From Haloterrigena alkaliphila (GTDB lineage: Archaea; Halobacteriota; Halobacteria; Halobacteriales; Natrialbaceae): 64,000 nt of DNA. Positions 17,560 through 26,136 of the stretch are shown in pieces. A program made the translations under genes and the position numbers. Below the pieces are notes generated by a model. That model was not told the DNA's origin. It saw nothing but the letters and a program-made list of their open reading frames with translations, and ran no database searches. Numbering within the stretch: the stretch's first letter is position 1; each line of letters opens with the position of its first letter. The stretch is taken from positions 1,426,001-1,490,000 of the forward strand of contig NZ_CP071462.1 in NCBI RefSeq assembly GCF_017352155.2, written 5' to 3'.

Positions 17560-18231
17560 GTGTCTCCGTCGCCCTCCGAATCCGACTCGACGCCCCCTCG
17601 AGAGCCGCCGTTCCCGACGACGCGAAACGTCCTCCAACCGAATTGCCAGCGCTGTCCGGCGCTGGTCGAGCATCGAGAGTGTATCTCGTGGGGCACCGGT
17701 CCCCTCGACGCGAGCGTCCTCGTGGTCGGCGAAGCGCCCGGCGCCGGCATCCCCGAGGCCGACCGCTGGCAGGGCGGCAACTGGACCGGGAAGGCCTACA
17801 CCTCCCGACACTCGGGCCGGCGCATCCGCCGCATGCTCGAGCGGGTCGACTACGGCGACGACGCCTACTACACGAACGCGGTGAAGTGTTTTCCCGCCGA
17901 TCCGGACGATCCGACCAGCAATCGCGAGCCGACCCCCGAGGAGCGGACGAACTGCCGAACGCACCTGCTGACCGAGATCGAGACGATCGATCCCGACGTG
18001 GTGCTGGCGACCGGGAAACACGCGACGACGAGCGTGCTCGCGGCCGAAGACCGGGAGCTCGAGAGATTCATCGAGACCGTCCTCGAGCCCGTCCGCTGCG
18101 AGCGACTCGAGACGACCCTCGTGCCGATTCTGCACCCCTCCTACCAGGACGTCTGGATCGGCCGCCTCGGGTACGAACCCGAGGCGTACCTCGCGGCGAT
18201 CGGCGAGACGCTCGAGGACCTGTGCGGGTAG
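17560..18231 (+). CDS. uracil-DNA glycosylase, family 4/5 type
   Basis: This enzyme removes uracil from DNA and starts base-excision repair. Motif A reads VVGEAPGAG and motif B HPSYQDVW. Four cysteines fit a [4Fe-4S] site: CQRC near the N-terminus, then C in NAVKCFP and C in TNCRTHL. The enzyme is complete at the C-terminus. The frame is open from an ATG at 17458, but that overlaps the start of the divergent gene (17464) and adds unconserved residues. The GTG at 17560, giving 223 residues, is preferred but not certain. Confidence 0.88.
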   Translation: MSPSPSESDSTPPREPPFPTTRNVLQPNCQRCPALVEHRECISWGTGPLDASVLVVGEAPGAGIPEADRWQGGNWTGKAYTSRHSGRRIRRMLERVDYGDDAYYTNAVKCFPADPDDPTSNREPTPEERTNCRTHLLTEIETIDPDVVLATGKHATTSVLAAEDRELERFIETVLEPVRCERLETTLVPILHPSYQDVWIGRLGYEPEAYLAAIGETLEDLCG

Positions 18232-18297
18232 CGGCCGACGGCTCCCGCGCTATTTCATCGGTTTTCGTACGAATGCTCGCGCTCGCGGCGCTGTGCG

Positions 18298-19029
18298 CTA
18301 CTCCGCTCGCGATGACCGTTTCGGCCGCTCCGACCGCTCCGCCTCGAGCGTCGCCTGCAGCGAGGGCGGCGCGACGTCCCAGCGGTCCGCGGTGACCCCG
18401 TCGACGCCGGCCTCGTGGAGCGCTCGAACGTGCTCGGGCGTCCGCGCGGCCTTCCAGGCGATGACGTCGAACCCGCGCTCGCGGGCGGCGGACACGACGT
18501 CGGTCTCGAGACAGAGGTCGTAGTGGGGGAACACGTGCGTACAGTCGAGGTCGGCGGCTCGAGAGAGGTTCGCGTCGGCTTCGTCGCCGAAGAGCAGGCC
18601 GTTGGGAACGTCGAGGTAGTCCGTCTCGATTTCGGCGAGCGCGTCCGGGAGAAACGACGAGACGCGGACGTCGGCGCCGGCCGTCATCGCCAACTGCAGC
18701 GTATCCGACGCGATCCCCCGTTCTTTCAGTTCGAGCTGGACGGTGACGTCGTCCGGGACGGCCCGCAGGACCGCCTCGAGGCGGGGAATCGATTCGGCCG
18801 ACTCGAGGACGGTCAGGTCGCGGAGGTCGGCCCACGGCGTCTCGTCGACCCGCCCCGACGCGTCGGTGACGCGCTCGAGGGTCTCGTCGTGAAACGCCAC
18901 CAGTTCGCCCGATCCGCACCGCCGGACGTCGACCTCGACCGCGGGGAGTCGACGGGCGGCGTCGCGGATCGCGAGGAGGGTATTCTCCGGACGCTGCTCT
19001 GCACAGCCACGATGGCCGATGATCTCCAT
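18298..19029 (-). CDS. glycerophosphodiester phosphodiesterase
   Basis: A GDPD-family TIM-barrel enzyme of 243 residues that hydrolyses glycerophosphodiesters to glycerol 3-phosphate and an alcohol. The signature is intact: IIGHRGCAEQRPENT at the N-terminus, EVDVRRCGSGELVAFHD with the metal-binding Glu/Asp and catalytic His, and later QLELKE. There is no signal peptide, so it acts in the cytoplasm. Downstream of the two transferase genes on the same strand, it may be part of a glycerophosphate-handling group. It converges with the UDG gene 66 bases away. Confidence 0.9.
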   Translation of the reverse strand: MEIIGHRGCAEQRPENTLLAIRDAARRLPAVEVDVRRCGSGELVAFHDETLERVTDASGRVDETPWADLRDLTVLESAESIPRLEAVLRAVPDDVTVQLELKERGIASDTLQLAMTAGADVRVSSFLPDALAEIETDYLDVPNGLLFGDEADANLSRAADLDCTHVFPHYDLCLETDVVSAARERGFDVIAWKAARTPEHVRALHEAGVDGVTADRWDVAPPSLQATLEAERSERPKRSSRAE

Positions 19030-19227
19030 CTACCGGGTTCCAACAGCCAGCGGCCATCAACATTGTGGTTTCGGCGTCTGACACCGGTCTCTCCTTCGAA
19101 CTGTCGCCGAACACCGAGTATCTCCGTGGCGGATAGGTGGGTAGTCCGAACGGTGCCGGTAGTCCAACGACCGTCGACCGTCGGTAGCGCGCGGTATCAC
19201 AGCGGACTGGATCCGCTCGGAACGGTA

Positions 19228-19908
19228 TCACGCGGACCGGATCCGCTCGGAGTCGAGCCACGCACGCGCCCGCTCGAGGTCGGCCGGTCGATTGACTTCC
19301 ACGTGTCGTTCGGCCGGGATCAACAGCGGTCGGGTCGGCGTCCGGGGGTAGATGCACGGATACCAGTCGTCGAGTCGCTCTCGCAGGACCTGCATCGCCG
19401 CCGTCCGGTGGTCGCGGCTCACGATCCCGAACCCGGCGTGCTGGTGGCCCTCGATGAGGCCGTAGGCCGACACGCGTCCCGTCTCGTCCCAGCGGATCGC
19501 CGTCTCCGCGCTCTGGATTCCCGGGATACATCCGACGAGGTTGAGGCGGCGGCTGAGGGCCTCGAACGCTTCCGTCAATCGCCCGACTTCCCGCTCGTCG
19601 ACGAGCACGTCGCCGTTGAGCACCAGCAGGTCGTCGTCGATGCGCTCGAGCGCGAGGAGCAGCGAGGCGGCGTTCTCGTAGCGGTCCCACCCCTCGAGGA
19701 CGATCGGATCGGCGGGATCGTACCGCTCGAGGACGGTCTCGTGGCGATAGCCCAACACGACGCTCGTGCCGTCGACGTGCGGCTCGAGCAGGGCGCGCTG
19801 TCGGTCGTACAGCGTCCGGCCGTCGAACTCGAGGAACGCCTTCGGGACGTCGTCGGTGTGCCGGCCCATGCGCCGGCCCTCGCCCGCCGCCAGAATCACG
19901 CTCTGCAT
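19228..19908 (-). CDS. sugar/alditol-phosphate nucleotidyltransferase
   Basis: A GT-A fold nucleotidyltransferase of 226 residues. The N-terminal nucleotide loop is VILAAGEGRRMG, followed by PKAFLEFDG, whose Lys contacts the phosphate. The metal-binding NGDVLVDE lies near residue 90 and ENAASLLLAL just before it. The ENAASLL stretch recalls the choline/alditol-phosphate cytidylyltransferase branch (LicC-like), so CTP may be the donor. The start overlaps the end of the transferase gene by 13 bases, a sign of translational coupling. The substrate is inferred from this neighbour. Confidence 0.82.
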   Translation of the reverse strand: MQSVILAAGEGRRMGRHTDDVPKAFLEFDGRTLYDRQRALLEPHVDGTSVVLGYRHETVLERYDPADPIVLEGWDRYENAASLLLALERIDDDLLVLNGDVLVDEREVGRLTEAFEALSRRLNLVGCIPGIQSAETAIRWDETGRVSAYGLIEGHQHAGFGIVSRDHRTAAMQVLRERLDDWYPCIYPRTPTRPLLIPAERHVEVNRPADLERARAWLDSERIRSA

Positions 19909-20882
19909 TTACACACCTCCCTGGCGGCGCGTTCGCCGGCCCGACCGTCCATCGGAATTTCGAGGGACTCGAGCCACGACTCGCGTCGGCGCGTCGCGGC
20001 CGCGGACTCGCCGTTCCGGTACAGGTCGTCGACGAGCGCGAGGTCGAGCGCGTCGGTCGTGGTGCCGATTTCGGGTACCTCGCGGTCCGGCGCGTCGATA
20101 TCGGTCAACTGAACGAGCGGGCGGCCGGTGTGGAGCCACTCGGTGATCGTCCCCGAGTAGTCCGAGACGAGGACGTCGGAGCGGCGCATGCTCTCGCCCG
20201 GCGTCGTAGTCGTATCGAAGACGACGTTCGGGAGGTCGGCGATCCGCTCCCGGCACTCGCGCGTGACGGGCAGGCCCGGCCCCTCGCGCCTGTCGGTGGG
20301 GTGGGGCCGAAAGAGGAGTTCGTACGTCGAGTCGGCGAAACACTCCACGACCGAGCGGGCGGTGTTCGCGTACGCGCCGCGGCCGACCATGTAATTGGTC
20401 GGCGCGTACAGCACCCGTCGCTCGCGGGGAGCGGGTGCGCCGACCAGCGCGTCGGCTTCCGGAATCCCGACGACGGCTACGGTTACGTCCGGGGGTGCGG
20501 CGGCGCGGTAGGCTCTCGCCCACCGCTCGCCTGGCGCGAGCGCGGCGGCGACGTGCTCGAGCATCGTCTCCGCGGTGACGTCGATCTCGCCGCGGCCGAT
20601 CGACGCGCCGTGGCGGAGGTGAACCAGCGGGTATTCCTCGTAGAAGGTGAACCGCTCGATGCCGAACCGGTGGTTGTAGACGACGACGGACGGGTCGATC
20701 GCCCGCACGTTCTCGTCGACCGCACCGGGGTCGTCCACCGGGAGTTCCTCGATGCGGTCGCTACAGCCGCGTGCGTCCGTCCGAACCGGGATGAACGCCG
20801 ACGTGACCTCCACGTGGCGGTCGATCGCTTCGAACGTCTTCCGCATGAACGGTCGCTCGATGGCGTACAGTACCTCGACCAT
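19896..20882 (-). CDS. CDP-glycerol glycerophosphotransferase-like protein
   Basis: A 328-residue protein of the TagB/TagF-like transferase family, which in bacteria moves glycerol phosphate (or ribitol phosphate) from a CDP-alditol to an acceptor in teichoic-acid synthesis. The signature is the donor-site stretch DVLVSDYSGTITEWLHTGRP, preceded by FRPHPTDRR, with the His and Asp/Ser positions typical of the family. No membrane anchor is present. It is coupled to the nucleotidyltransferase downstream and near a GDPD. Archaea lack classical teichoic acids, so the acceptor is open. Confidence 0.82.
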   Translation of the reverse strand: MVEVLYAIERPFMRKTFEAIDRHVEVTSAFIPVRTDARGCSDRIEELPVDDPGAVDENVRAIDPSVVVYNHRFGIERFTFYEEYPLVHLRHGASIGRGEIDVTAETMLEHVAAALAPGERWARAYRAAAPPDVTVAVVGIPEADALVGAPAPRERRVLYAPTNYMVGRGAYANTARSVVECFADSTYELLFRPHPTDRREGPGLPVTRECRERIADLPNVVFDTTTTPGESMRRSDVLVSDYSGTITEWLHTGRPLVQLTDIDAPDREVPEIGTTTDALDLALVDDLYRNGESAAATRRRESWLESLEIPMDGRAGERAAREVCKCRA

Positions 20883-21422
20883 ATGCTACCAGTCACCCGA
20901 AAACCGGGTCCGCGAGCAGTCTCGTCTCGGTCCCGTGCCGACGCGCGGTGTGCGTGCAGTTACCGTGATGGCGATAGGCACACGTAGGCCGGTCAGCGTA
21001 ATAAGACTTGCAGCCTCTCATGGTAAGGCTACACGAACGTATACAATTATGGGATATGATTTAGTGAATTTTCCCTCGGGCCTACTTCCGCTCTCGGCCC
21101 CGTTCTCGAGTCCACACGTTATCGAGAATCGACGACGGTCGGGAGCGAAAAAATCGGCGGGGGTGTGTCCGTGTGTCGTGGTTCCAGTTCGGGTGCCTTC
21201 CGGCTCAGGGTCGATACGACGGTGCCCCAGTGGGCACTCGTCCGGAGGTGGCCGTCGGTATTGAACGCGAGCAATCGTCCAGCGCGATTCTCGGCAGGTG
21301 CCTCGAGTTACCGTGACTTCACCGCAGTTCACGCGGGTTACGACCGATGACGGTAACGGGTCGATACCGTGACCGCGCTCGAGCGAGTAAGCTTCATACA
21401 GCGGGCCGACGCACACGCACAC
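20883..21422. other. 540-base gap without a recognised gene
   Basis: Divergent region between the transferase and the HIT gene. An unusually AT-rich patch lies at 21030-21070. A run of A residues at 21149-21154 could be a minus-strand T-run. Reading frames exist on both strands but look random, and I support no gene here. Confidence 0.5.
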
Positions 21423-21842
21423 ATGAGTACGATCTTCAGCCAGATCGTCGAGGGGGAGATCCCCGCTCGAGTCGTGTACGAAGACGAGACGACGATGGCC
21501 TTCCTCGACGCCAACCCGCTGGCGCCGGGGCACACGCTGGTCATCCCGAAAGACGAGTACGAACGGCTGAACGACGTCCCCGACGACGTGGCGACGGACC
21601 TCTACGCGACGATCCATCGCATGGTCCCCGCGGTCGAAGACGCCGTCGACGCGGACGCGACGACCGTCGCGTTCAACAACGGCGAGGAGGCCGGCCAAGA
21701 AGTGCCCCACGTCCACTGTCACATCGTTCCCCGCTTCGAGGACGACGACCACGGCCCGATCCACTTCCTGTTCGACGGCCAGCAGGACCTCCCCGACGAC
21801 GAACTCGACGACATCGCCGACGCGATCGAGTCTCGGGCCTGA
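21423..21842 (+). CDS. HIT-family nucleotide hydrolase
   Basis: A 139-residue member of the histidine-triad family, which hydrolyses or transfers nucleotidyl groups from AMP-type substrates (Hint/FHIT relatives). The triad HVHCHIVPR is intact near residues 96-104, and the N-terminal fold is complete (FSQIVEGEIPARVVYEDE; NPLAPGHTLVIPK). Length is typical of Hint-type proteins. The natural substrate is unknown. Confidence 0.93.
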   Translation: MSTIFSQIVEGEIPARVVYEDETTMAFLDANPLAPGHTLVIPKDEYERLNDVPDDVATDLYATIHRMVPAVEDAVDADATTVAFNNGEEAGQEVPHVHCHIVPRFEDDDHGPIHFLFDGQQDLPDDELDDIADAIESRA

Positions 21843-21908
21843 GGGCGGGCTAGGGCTCGAGGCCGGGTCGAATCGAAGGCCGGTCGGCGGACCCGGCGAC
21901 GCCCGTGA

Positions 21909-21917
21909 CGTTTTTAC
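21909..21917 (+). promoter_or_regulatory. TATA-like box before 21940 gene
   Basis: The T-rich box GTTTTTACC stands about 27 bases ahead of the ATG at 21940, compatible with a leaderless transcript starting at the ATG. Confidence 0.4.
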
Positions 21918-21939
21918 CGCTCGCCTGCGAGCGTCGCGT

Positions 21940-22167
21940 ATGATCGCCGGAATCGCCGCCCAGTTTCGGGCCCACCCCGTCGCCACGGCCCTCGAAGTCG
22001 GCAGCCTCCTCGTCTGCGTGGGGCTGTTCGCGGCCACCCTCGCTCTCCTCGTGAGCGGCGCTCCGACCGGCCGGGGCGATGCGTGGTTCGCCCTGATCGG
22101 CGTCGGCGCGGTCTTCGTCGTGTTCTGGACGGCGCTGGTGCCGCTGTACGAACGGCTGGTGTACTGA
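21940..22167 (+). CDS. small two-helix membrane protein
   Basis: A 75-residue protein with two hydrophobic helices (EVGSLLVCVGLFAATLALLV and FALIGVGAVFVVFWTALVPL) and short polar ends. A TATA-like box at the right distance supports expression. It follows the HIT gene by 97 bases. The function is unknown. Confidence 0.75.
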   Translation: MIAGIAAQFRAHPVATALEVGSLLVCVGLFAATLALLVSGAPTGRGDAWFALIGVGAVFVVFWTALVPLYERLVY

Positions 22168-22292
22168 GCCTCGAGTGCTTCATCGCCCCTGACGGATCGA
22201 CAGTCCATTTTACCGCTCGAGACGAATCTCATCCGGCGACTCGCTCCGATTAGCACCGACGAATCACCGCGGACTGATGAACCGCTAGTGCG

Positions 22293-22419
22293 GTGGCGCG
22301 CGCTGGCGACGCGTCTGAGTATCGCGAAGACGCGTCGGTACGTTCGTGCGAGGGATGAGAGAGTGACTGAAAGGAACGAGCGAATCGGCTGGGGAGGGCG
22401 TGGTGATTCCCTGTTGCCA
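22293..22419 (-). repeat. dispersed repeat copy B
   Basis: Minus-strand copy. It ends (low coordinates) with GTGGCGCGCGCTG, the complement of the conserved 3' box. The arms CGACGCGTCT (22307-22316) and AGACGCGTCG (22328-22337) pair perfectly. The core CGAATCGGCTGGGGAGGGCG and the outer GTTGCCA box are present. With copy C it forms an inverted pair. Confidence 0.75.
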
Positions 22420-22547
22420 CGATACGCAAGACGGTATTCATCGTCCTTCACTTCACTCGCGGCCGCGGTTCTATCCGTACCGTCGAGTCGTGTTTAACAA
22501 CACGGTCGCGAGCAACAGTGGAAGCGCTCAGAAGCGTTCTGCTCAGT

Positions 22548-22680
22548 CTGGCGGTCAGGGATTGCCACACCCTCCCCAGCCGATTCGTTCGTTCACTCCG
22601 TTCACTCACTCATCCCTCGCGCAGTAACGTCGATCGGTCCTCGAGTCCTCGGACCGATCGACAGCGCGCGCCACTGCACG
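22548..22680 (+). repeat. dispersed repeat copy C
   Basis: Plus-strand copy with the core CCACACCCTCCCCAGCCGAT, then CATCCCTCGCGC, a perfect 12-bp hairpin (GTCGATCGGTCC at 22629-22640 and GGACCGATCGAC at 22651-22662), and the terminal CAGCGCGCGCCAC. The 603-base convergent gap 22168-22770 holds only this copy, copy B and about 130 bases of unassigned sequence between them. Confidence 0.75.
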
Positions 22681-22770
22681 TGGACCGGTCGGTCCGGAGT
22701 GACGCCTCGGCTGCCGATATCGTCGACGAATAGTGTCAGGATCGCTCGAACTCGAGTCGATAAGAGGCGA

Positions 22771-23805
22771 TCAGAGGAGCGTCCCGACGAGCAGGTCGCC
22801 GTAGGCCAGCGCGATCACCAGGCCAGCGAACACCGGGACGAGAAACGGCGTGCCCGGCGAGATCCAGACGGTGTCTTTCTCGGCGAGCACCTCGAGGCCC
22901 TCCCGGAGGTCGGCGGCCGTCGTGCCGTAAGCCGTCCCGTCGATGTCTTCGAGGAAGGCGTCGGCGCCCCACGGGTCGTCGGAGGCGTGGTCGTCGGCGC
23001 TCGCGGCGGCGTCCGAACCGCTCGCCGCGGAGTCCCCGTCGTTCTCGACCGCGAGTTCCGCGCCGCCGTCGCCCCGGACCGGGGCTGCGGTCACGGCGCC
23101 GTCGGTCGGCGGGTTCGGGTCCTCGGGGAGGGTCGCCGGATCGCGGTACCGGTCGGGGGCCTCCCGGACGTCGGCCAGCGTCAGGCCGCGCCAGCGCAGG
23201 TACATCCGGAGGGCGTCGAGGTCCAGCCCCCCGCGGGAGGGACCCTCGGGCGTCTCGAGCAGTCGCCCGTGGGTCTCGGGGATATCGTTCCACGAGACGG
23301 GCCAGCCGATGGCCATGACGGACGTCACGCGGCCCGCGGCGGCGTTGCGAACGACGAGGAGGATCGGCACCGCGAGGCCGACGACGACGGCGTTGGTCAG
23401 GATGGTAAACGAGAACGTCTCGACGGGCGTGGCCGTCAGCGGCAGCGTCACCGACCCGACGGCGTACTGCGGGTACGTGGGGAAGAACAGCGCGAGCACG
23501 AGCAGCGCCTTCGCGTCGGCGCCGCCGAAGCCGCCGAACCACCAGAACAGGTACGCGATCGGAACGACGAAGCCCAGACCCACCGCCGTCGGCACGAGGA
23601 AGTCGTGCGTCCAGGCGTAGCCGCCGGCGCTCCAGGCGAGCCAGCCGTCCCAGGCGAGCAGGACCGCGCCGAGCAGGGCGAGGGGGATCCAGACGGTACT
23701 CGAGACGCGCCTGGTCTTGATATCGCGCACGGCGACCCAGGCGAAGACGGGGACGGCGATGAGCCGCAGGAGGTCCGGAATCGTCGCGACGTCGGCGAGT
23801 GTCAC
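22771..23805 (-). CDS. A24-family prepilin peptidase-like protein
   Basis: A polytopic aspartic peptidase of the type IV prepilin/preflagellin peptidase family. The two catalytic aspartates are in VRDIKTRR near residue 28 and in the signature FGGADAK near residue 95. About six membrane helices are spread along 344 residues. A long acidic, Ala/Ser/Asp-rich cytoplasmic insertion (about 195-300) separates the main helices from a last C-terminal helix; this is much longer than PibD or FlaK. No pilin genes are adjacent, so whether it is the cell's general PibD or a specialised paralogue is unclear. Confidence 0.86.
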   Translation of the reverse strand: MTLADVATIPDLLRLIAVPVFAWVAVRDIKTRRVSSTVWIPLALLGAVLLAWDGWLAWSAGGYAWTHDFLVPTAVGLGFVVPIAYLFWWFGGFGGADAKALLVLALFFPTYPQYAVGSVTLPLTATPVETFSFTILTNAVVVGLAVPILLVVRNAAAGRVTSVMAIGWPVSWNDIPETHGRLLETPEGPSRGGLDLDALRMYLRWRGLTLADVREAPDRYRDPATLPEDPNPPTDGAVTAAPVRGDGGAELAVENDGDSAASGSDAAASADDHASDDPWGADAFLEDIDGTAYGTTAADLREGLEVLAEKDTVWISPGTPFLVPVFAGLVIALAYGDLLVGTLL

Positions 23806-24062
23806 AGATGCCCCTCTCGAAGCGGGGGAGTGTTATCCTTTCGGCTGCGCCCCGCTCGAATCTCGACCCCGGTTCCCTCGCTAGAGCGCTCTTGCTGCGT
23901 CTGGGGGCGACTGCTCTCGATATCGAGGGACGAAGCGTAGCGAGGAGCGAAGTACGGAGGAGCGAAGCACCTGGCGCGAAGATCAGAGAAACCGCGAACC
24001 GAGGAACCGCGGGTCGTTCGGGCCCAGAGACGGGCACGAACCGCCGGCGAACCGCCGGCGCG
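23806..24062. other. gap with degenerate GAGCGAAG repeats
   Basis: Between malK and the peptidase, bases 23925-23990 hold imperfect repeats of the type AGGAGCGAAG followed by ACGG or CACC, and a doubled GAACCGCCGGCG near 24039-24060. No gene is seen. Confidence 0.45.
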
Positions 24063-25208
24063 TCAGTGGGCCGGCTGATCGATCTCGTCTTCCTCGAGGC
24101 GCCGATTGTGCAGCGCCTCGCCGGTCGCCCGGTCGAAGACGTGGATCGCGTCTTCGGGGATGCCGACGGTCACCTCGTCGCCGCTCTCGAGGCGGCGCAT
24201 CCCGTCGACGGTGGCGACCAGCGAGAGATCGACGTCGTCGAGGTCGAGGTAGACGACGTTGTCGTCGCCCGTCGGTTCGATCACGTCGATCGTCGCCGCC
24301 ACGGTGTGCTCGTCGGCGGCCGATCCGCCGTCGATCTCCACGTCCTCCGGCCGAACGCCGAGGACGAGGTCCGTCGCGTCGCCGAGATTCGCCGCCACGT
24401 CCGCCGCGAGGGGATAGGTGAGTCCCCCGTCGGTCGTGACGAGCGCGTCGTCGCGCCGCGTGACGTCCACGAAGTTCATCGACGGATCGCCGATGAAGTC
24501 GGCGACGAAGCGGTTCGCCGGCCGGTGGTAGCACTCGAGGGGCGTCCCGACCTGCATCAGTCGGCCGTCGTTGAGGACGGCGATGCGGTCGGACATCGTC
24601 ATCGCCTCGGTCTGGTCGTGGGTGACGTAGATCGTCGTCACGCCGAGTTCCTCCTGGATCCGCTGGAGTTCCGTCCGCATCTGCGAGCGCAGTTTGGCGT
24701 CCAGATTCGACAGCGGTTCGTCCATCAGGAACACGTCGGGGTCGCGGACGATCGCCCGTCCGAGCGCGACCCGCTGTTGCTGGCCGCCCGAGAGGTCGCT
24801 CGGTTTCCGGTCGAGCAACTCCCCGATCCCCATCATCTCCGCGCTCTCCTCGACGAGTCGGTCCATCTCCTCGTCGCCGAGGTCCGTCGACTCCTCGAGT
24901 CCGAAGCGCATGTTCTCCCGGACGGTCATGTGCGGGTACAGCGCGTAGGACTGGAACACCATCGCCACGTTCCGGTCCTTGGGCTGGCGGTGCTCGATCG
25001 ATCGGCCGTCGAGTCGGATCGAGCCGTCGGTGACCGTCTCGAGGCCGGCGACCATCCGCAGGGTCGTCGACTTGCCACAGCCCGAGGGGCCGACGAGGAC
25101 GAGGAACTCCCCGTCCTCGATCTCGATCGTTACGTCGTCGACGGCGACGATCTCGCCGTTGCTGTCCTGAAACGTCTTCGTTACGCCGTCGATCGTGACT
25201 TCTGTCAT
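24063..25208 (-). CDS. CUT1 sugar ABC transporter ATPase
   Basis: The ATP-binding subunit that powers the adjacent permeases, of the MalK/UgpC type. Walker A is GPSGCGKST, the Q-loop FQSYALYPH, the signature LSGGQQQR, Walker B VFLMDEPLSNLD and the H-loop VTHDQTEA. The C-terminal OB-type regulatory domain (about 240-381) is present (GVRPEDVEI). An ATG 33 bases upstream would overlap the permease gene. The ATG at 25206-25208 is preferred because the family begins MTEVTIDGVTK. It is last in a four-gene operon. Confidence 0.93.
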   Translation of the reverse strand: MTEVTIDGVTKTFQDSNGEIVAVDDVTIEIEDGEFLVLVGPSGCGKSTTLRMVAGLETVTDGSIRLDGRSIEHRQPKDRNVAMVFQSYALYPHMTVRENMRFGLEESTDLGDEEMDRLVEESAEMMGIGELLDRKPSDLSGGQQQRVALGRAIVRDPDVFLMDEPLSNLDAKLRSQMRTELQRIQEELGVTTIYVTHDQTEAMTMSDRIAVLNDGRLMQVGTPLECYHRPANRFVADFIGDPSMNFVDVTRRDDALVTTDGGLTYPLAADVAANLGDATDLVLGVRPEDVEIDGGSAADEHTVAATIDVIEPTGDDNVVYLDLDDVDLSLVATVDGMRRLESGDEVTVGIPEDAIHVFDRATGEALHNRRLEEDEIDQPAH

Positions 25209-25227
25209 CTGTCGTCTCTCTCGTAGC

Positions 25228-26136
25228 TCATACGGTTGCACCTTTCGCGAACTGTTCTCCGAACGCGATGTAGACGAGCAGCGTCGGTAACGCCGCGAGG
25301 AACGCGCCGGCCATCTGGACGTTGTACATGCTCTGCATCGATCCCGCGAGCGCGTTGAGTTCCAGCGTCACCACGAAGTTCTCCGGCGAGTTCAGCAGCA
25401 CCAGCGCGATCAGGAAGTCGTTCCAGATCTGGGTGAACTGGTAGATCAGCGTCACCGCGAACATCGGCACGGACAGCGGCAGCACGATGCGGCGGTAGAC
25501 CCGCCGCTCCGGCGCGCCGTCCAGCCGCGCCGCCTCGAGAATCTCGTCGTTCAACTTCTGGTAGTACGATCGGAAGAGGACCGTACAGATCGGGATCCCG
25601 TAGGCCGTGTGGGTGACGATCAGCTCGAACAGGCCGGTGCGAGCGGCGAGCGCGTCGCCGACGACCGGGATCAGTTCGAGCGTGTGCTCGAGGCCGACCA
25701 TCGTCCACCCCTGTCGCAGGGGGACGAGGACCGCCTGGTACGGGATGAAGACCGCCGCGAGCAACAACACGACGACGACGAGCTGGCCGCGCCAGTCGAT
25801 CTTCGTGAGGCCGTAGGCCGTCATGCTCCCGAACAGCGCCGAGAAGACCGTCGCCGGGATCGCGACCGCGGCGCTGTTTATCATCGCGCCGCCGAGCCGC
25901 GAGAACGCGGTCGACCACGGCTCGAGCGTCGCGACGTCGGGCGACGGCGGGACGAACGGCAGGGTGGTCGCGAACGCGTTGCCGCCCTTGAGCGACGTCA
26001 TCAGCCCGCTCACGAGGGGCACGAGGAAGAGAACGGCGACCGCGCCCAGCAGCCCGTAGAGGCCGATGCGCCGGTAGTTCAGCTTGTCGAACCGCGATTC
26101 TGCCGTCTCTTCCGTCGACGGTCGTGCGTTGCTCAT
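25228..26136 (-). CDS. CUT1 ABC permease, MalG type
   Basis: A 302-residue inner-membrane permease with six hydrophobic segments. The cytoplasmic coupling motif EILEAARLDGAPERRVYRRI matches the EAA loop that docks on the ATPase. Its ATG overlaps the stop of the MalF-type permease as ATGA, showing translational coupling. The sugar substrate cannot be told from the permease. Confidence 0.92.
   Translation of the reverse strand: MSNARPSTEETAESRFDKLNYRRIGLYGLLGAVAVLFLVPLVSGLMTSLKGGNAFATTLPFVPPSPDVATLEPWSTAFSRLGGAMINSAAVAIPATVFSALFGSMTAYGLTKIDWRGQLVVVVLLLAAVFIPYQAVLVPLRQGWTMVGLEHTLELIPVVGDALAARTGLFELIVTHTAYGIPICTVLFRSYYQKLNDEILEAARLDGAPERRVYRRIVLPLSVPMFAVTLIYQFTQIWNDFLIALVLLNSPENFVVTLELNALAGSMQSMYNVQMAGAFLAALPTLLVYIAFGEQFAKGATV

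Noticed and set aside
21018-21422. possible gene between the transferase and the HIT gene
   Set aside because: Long frames exist on both strands, but none has a good start, ribosome-binding site, motif or acidic composition.
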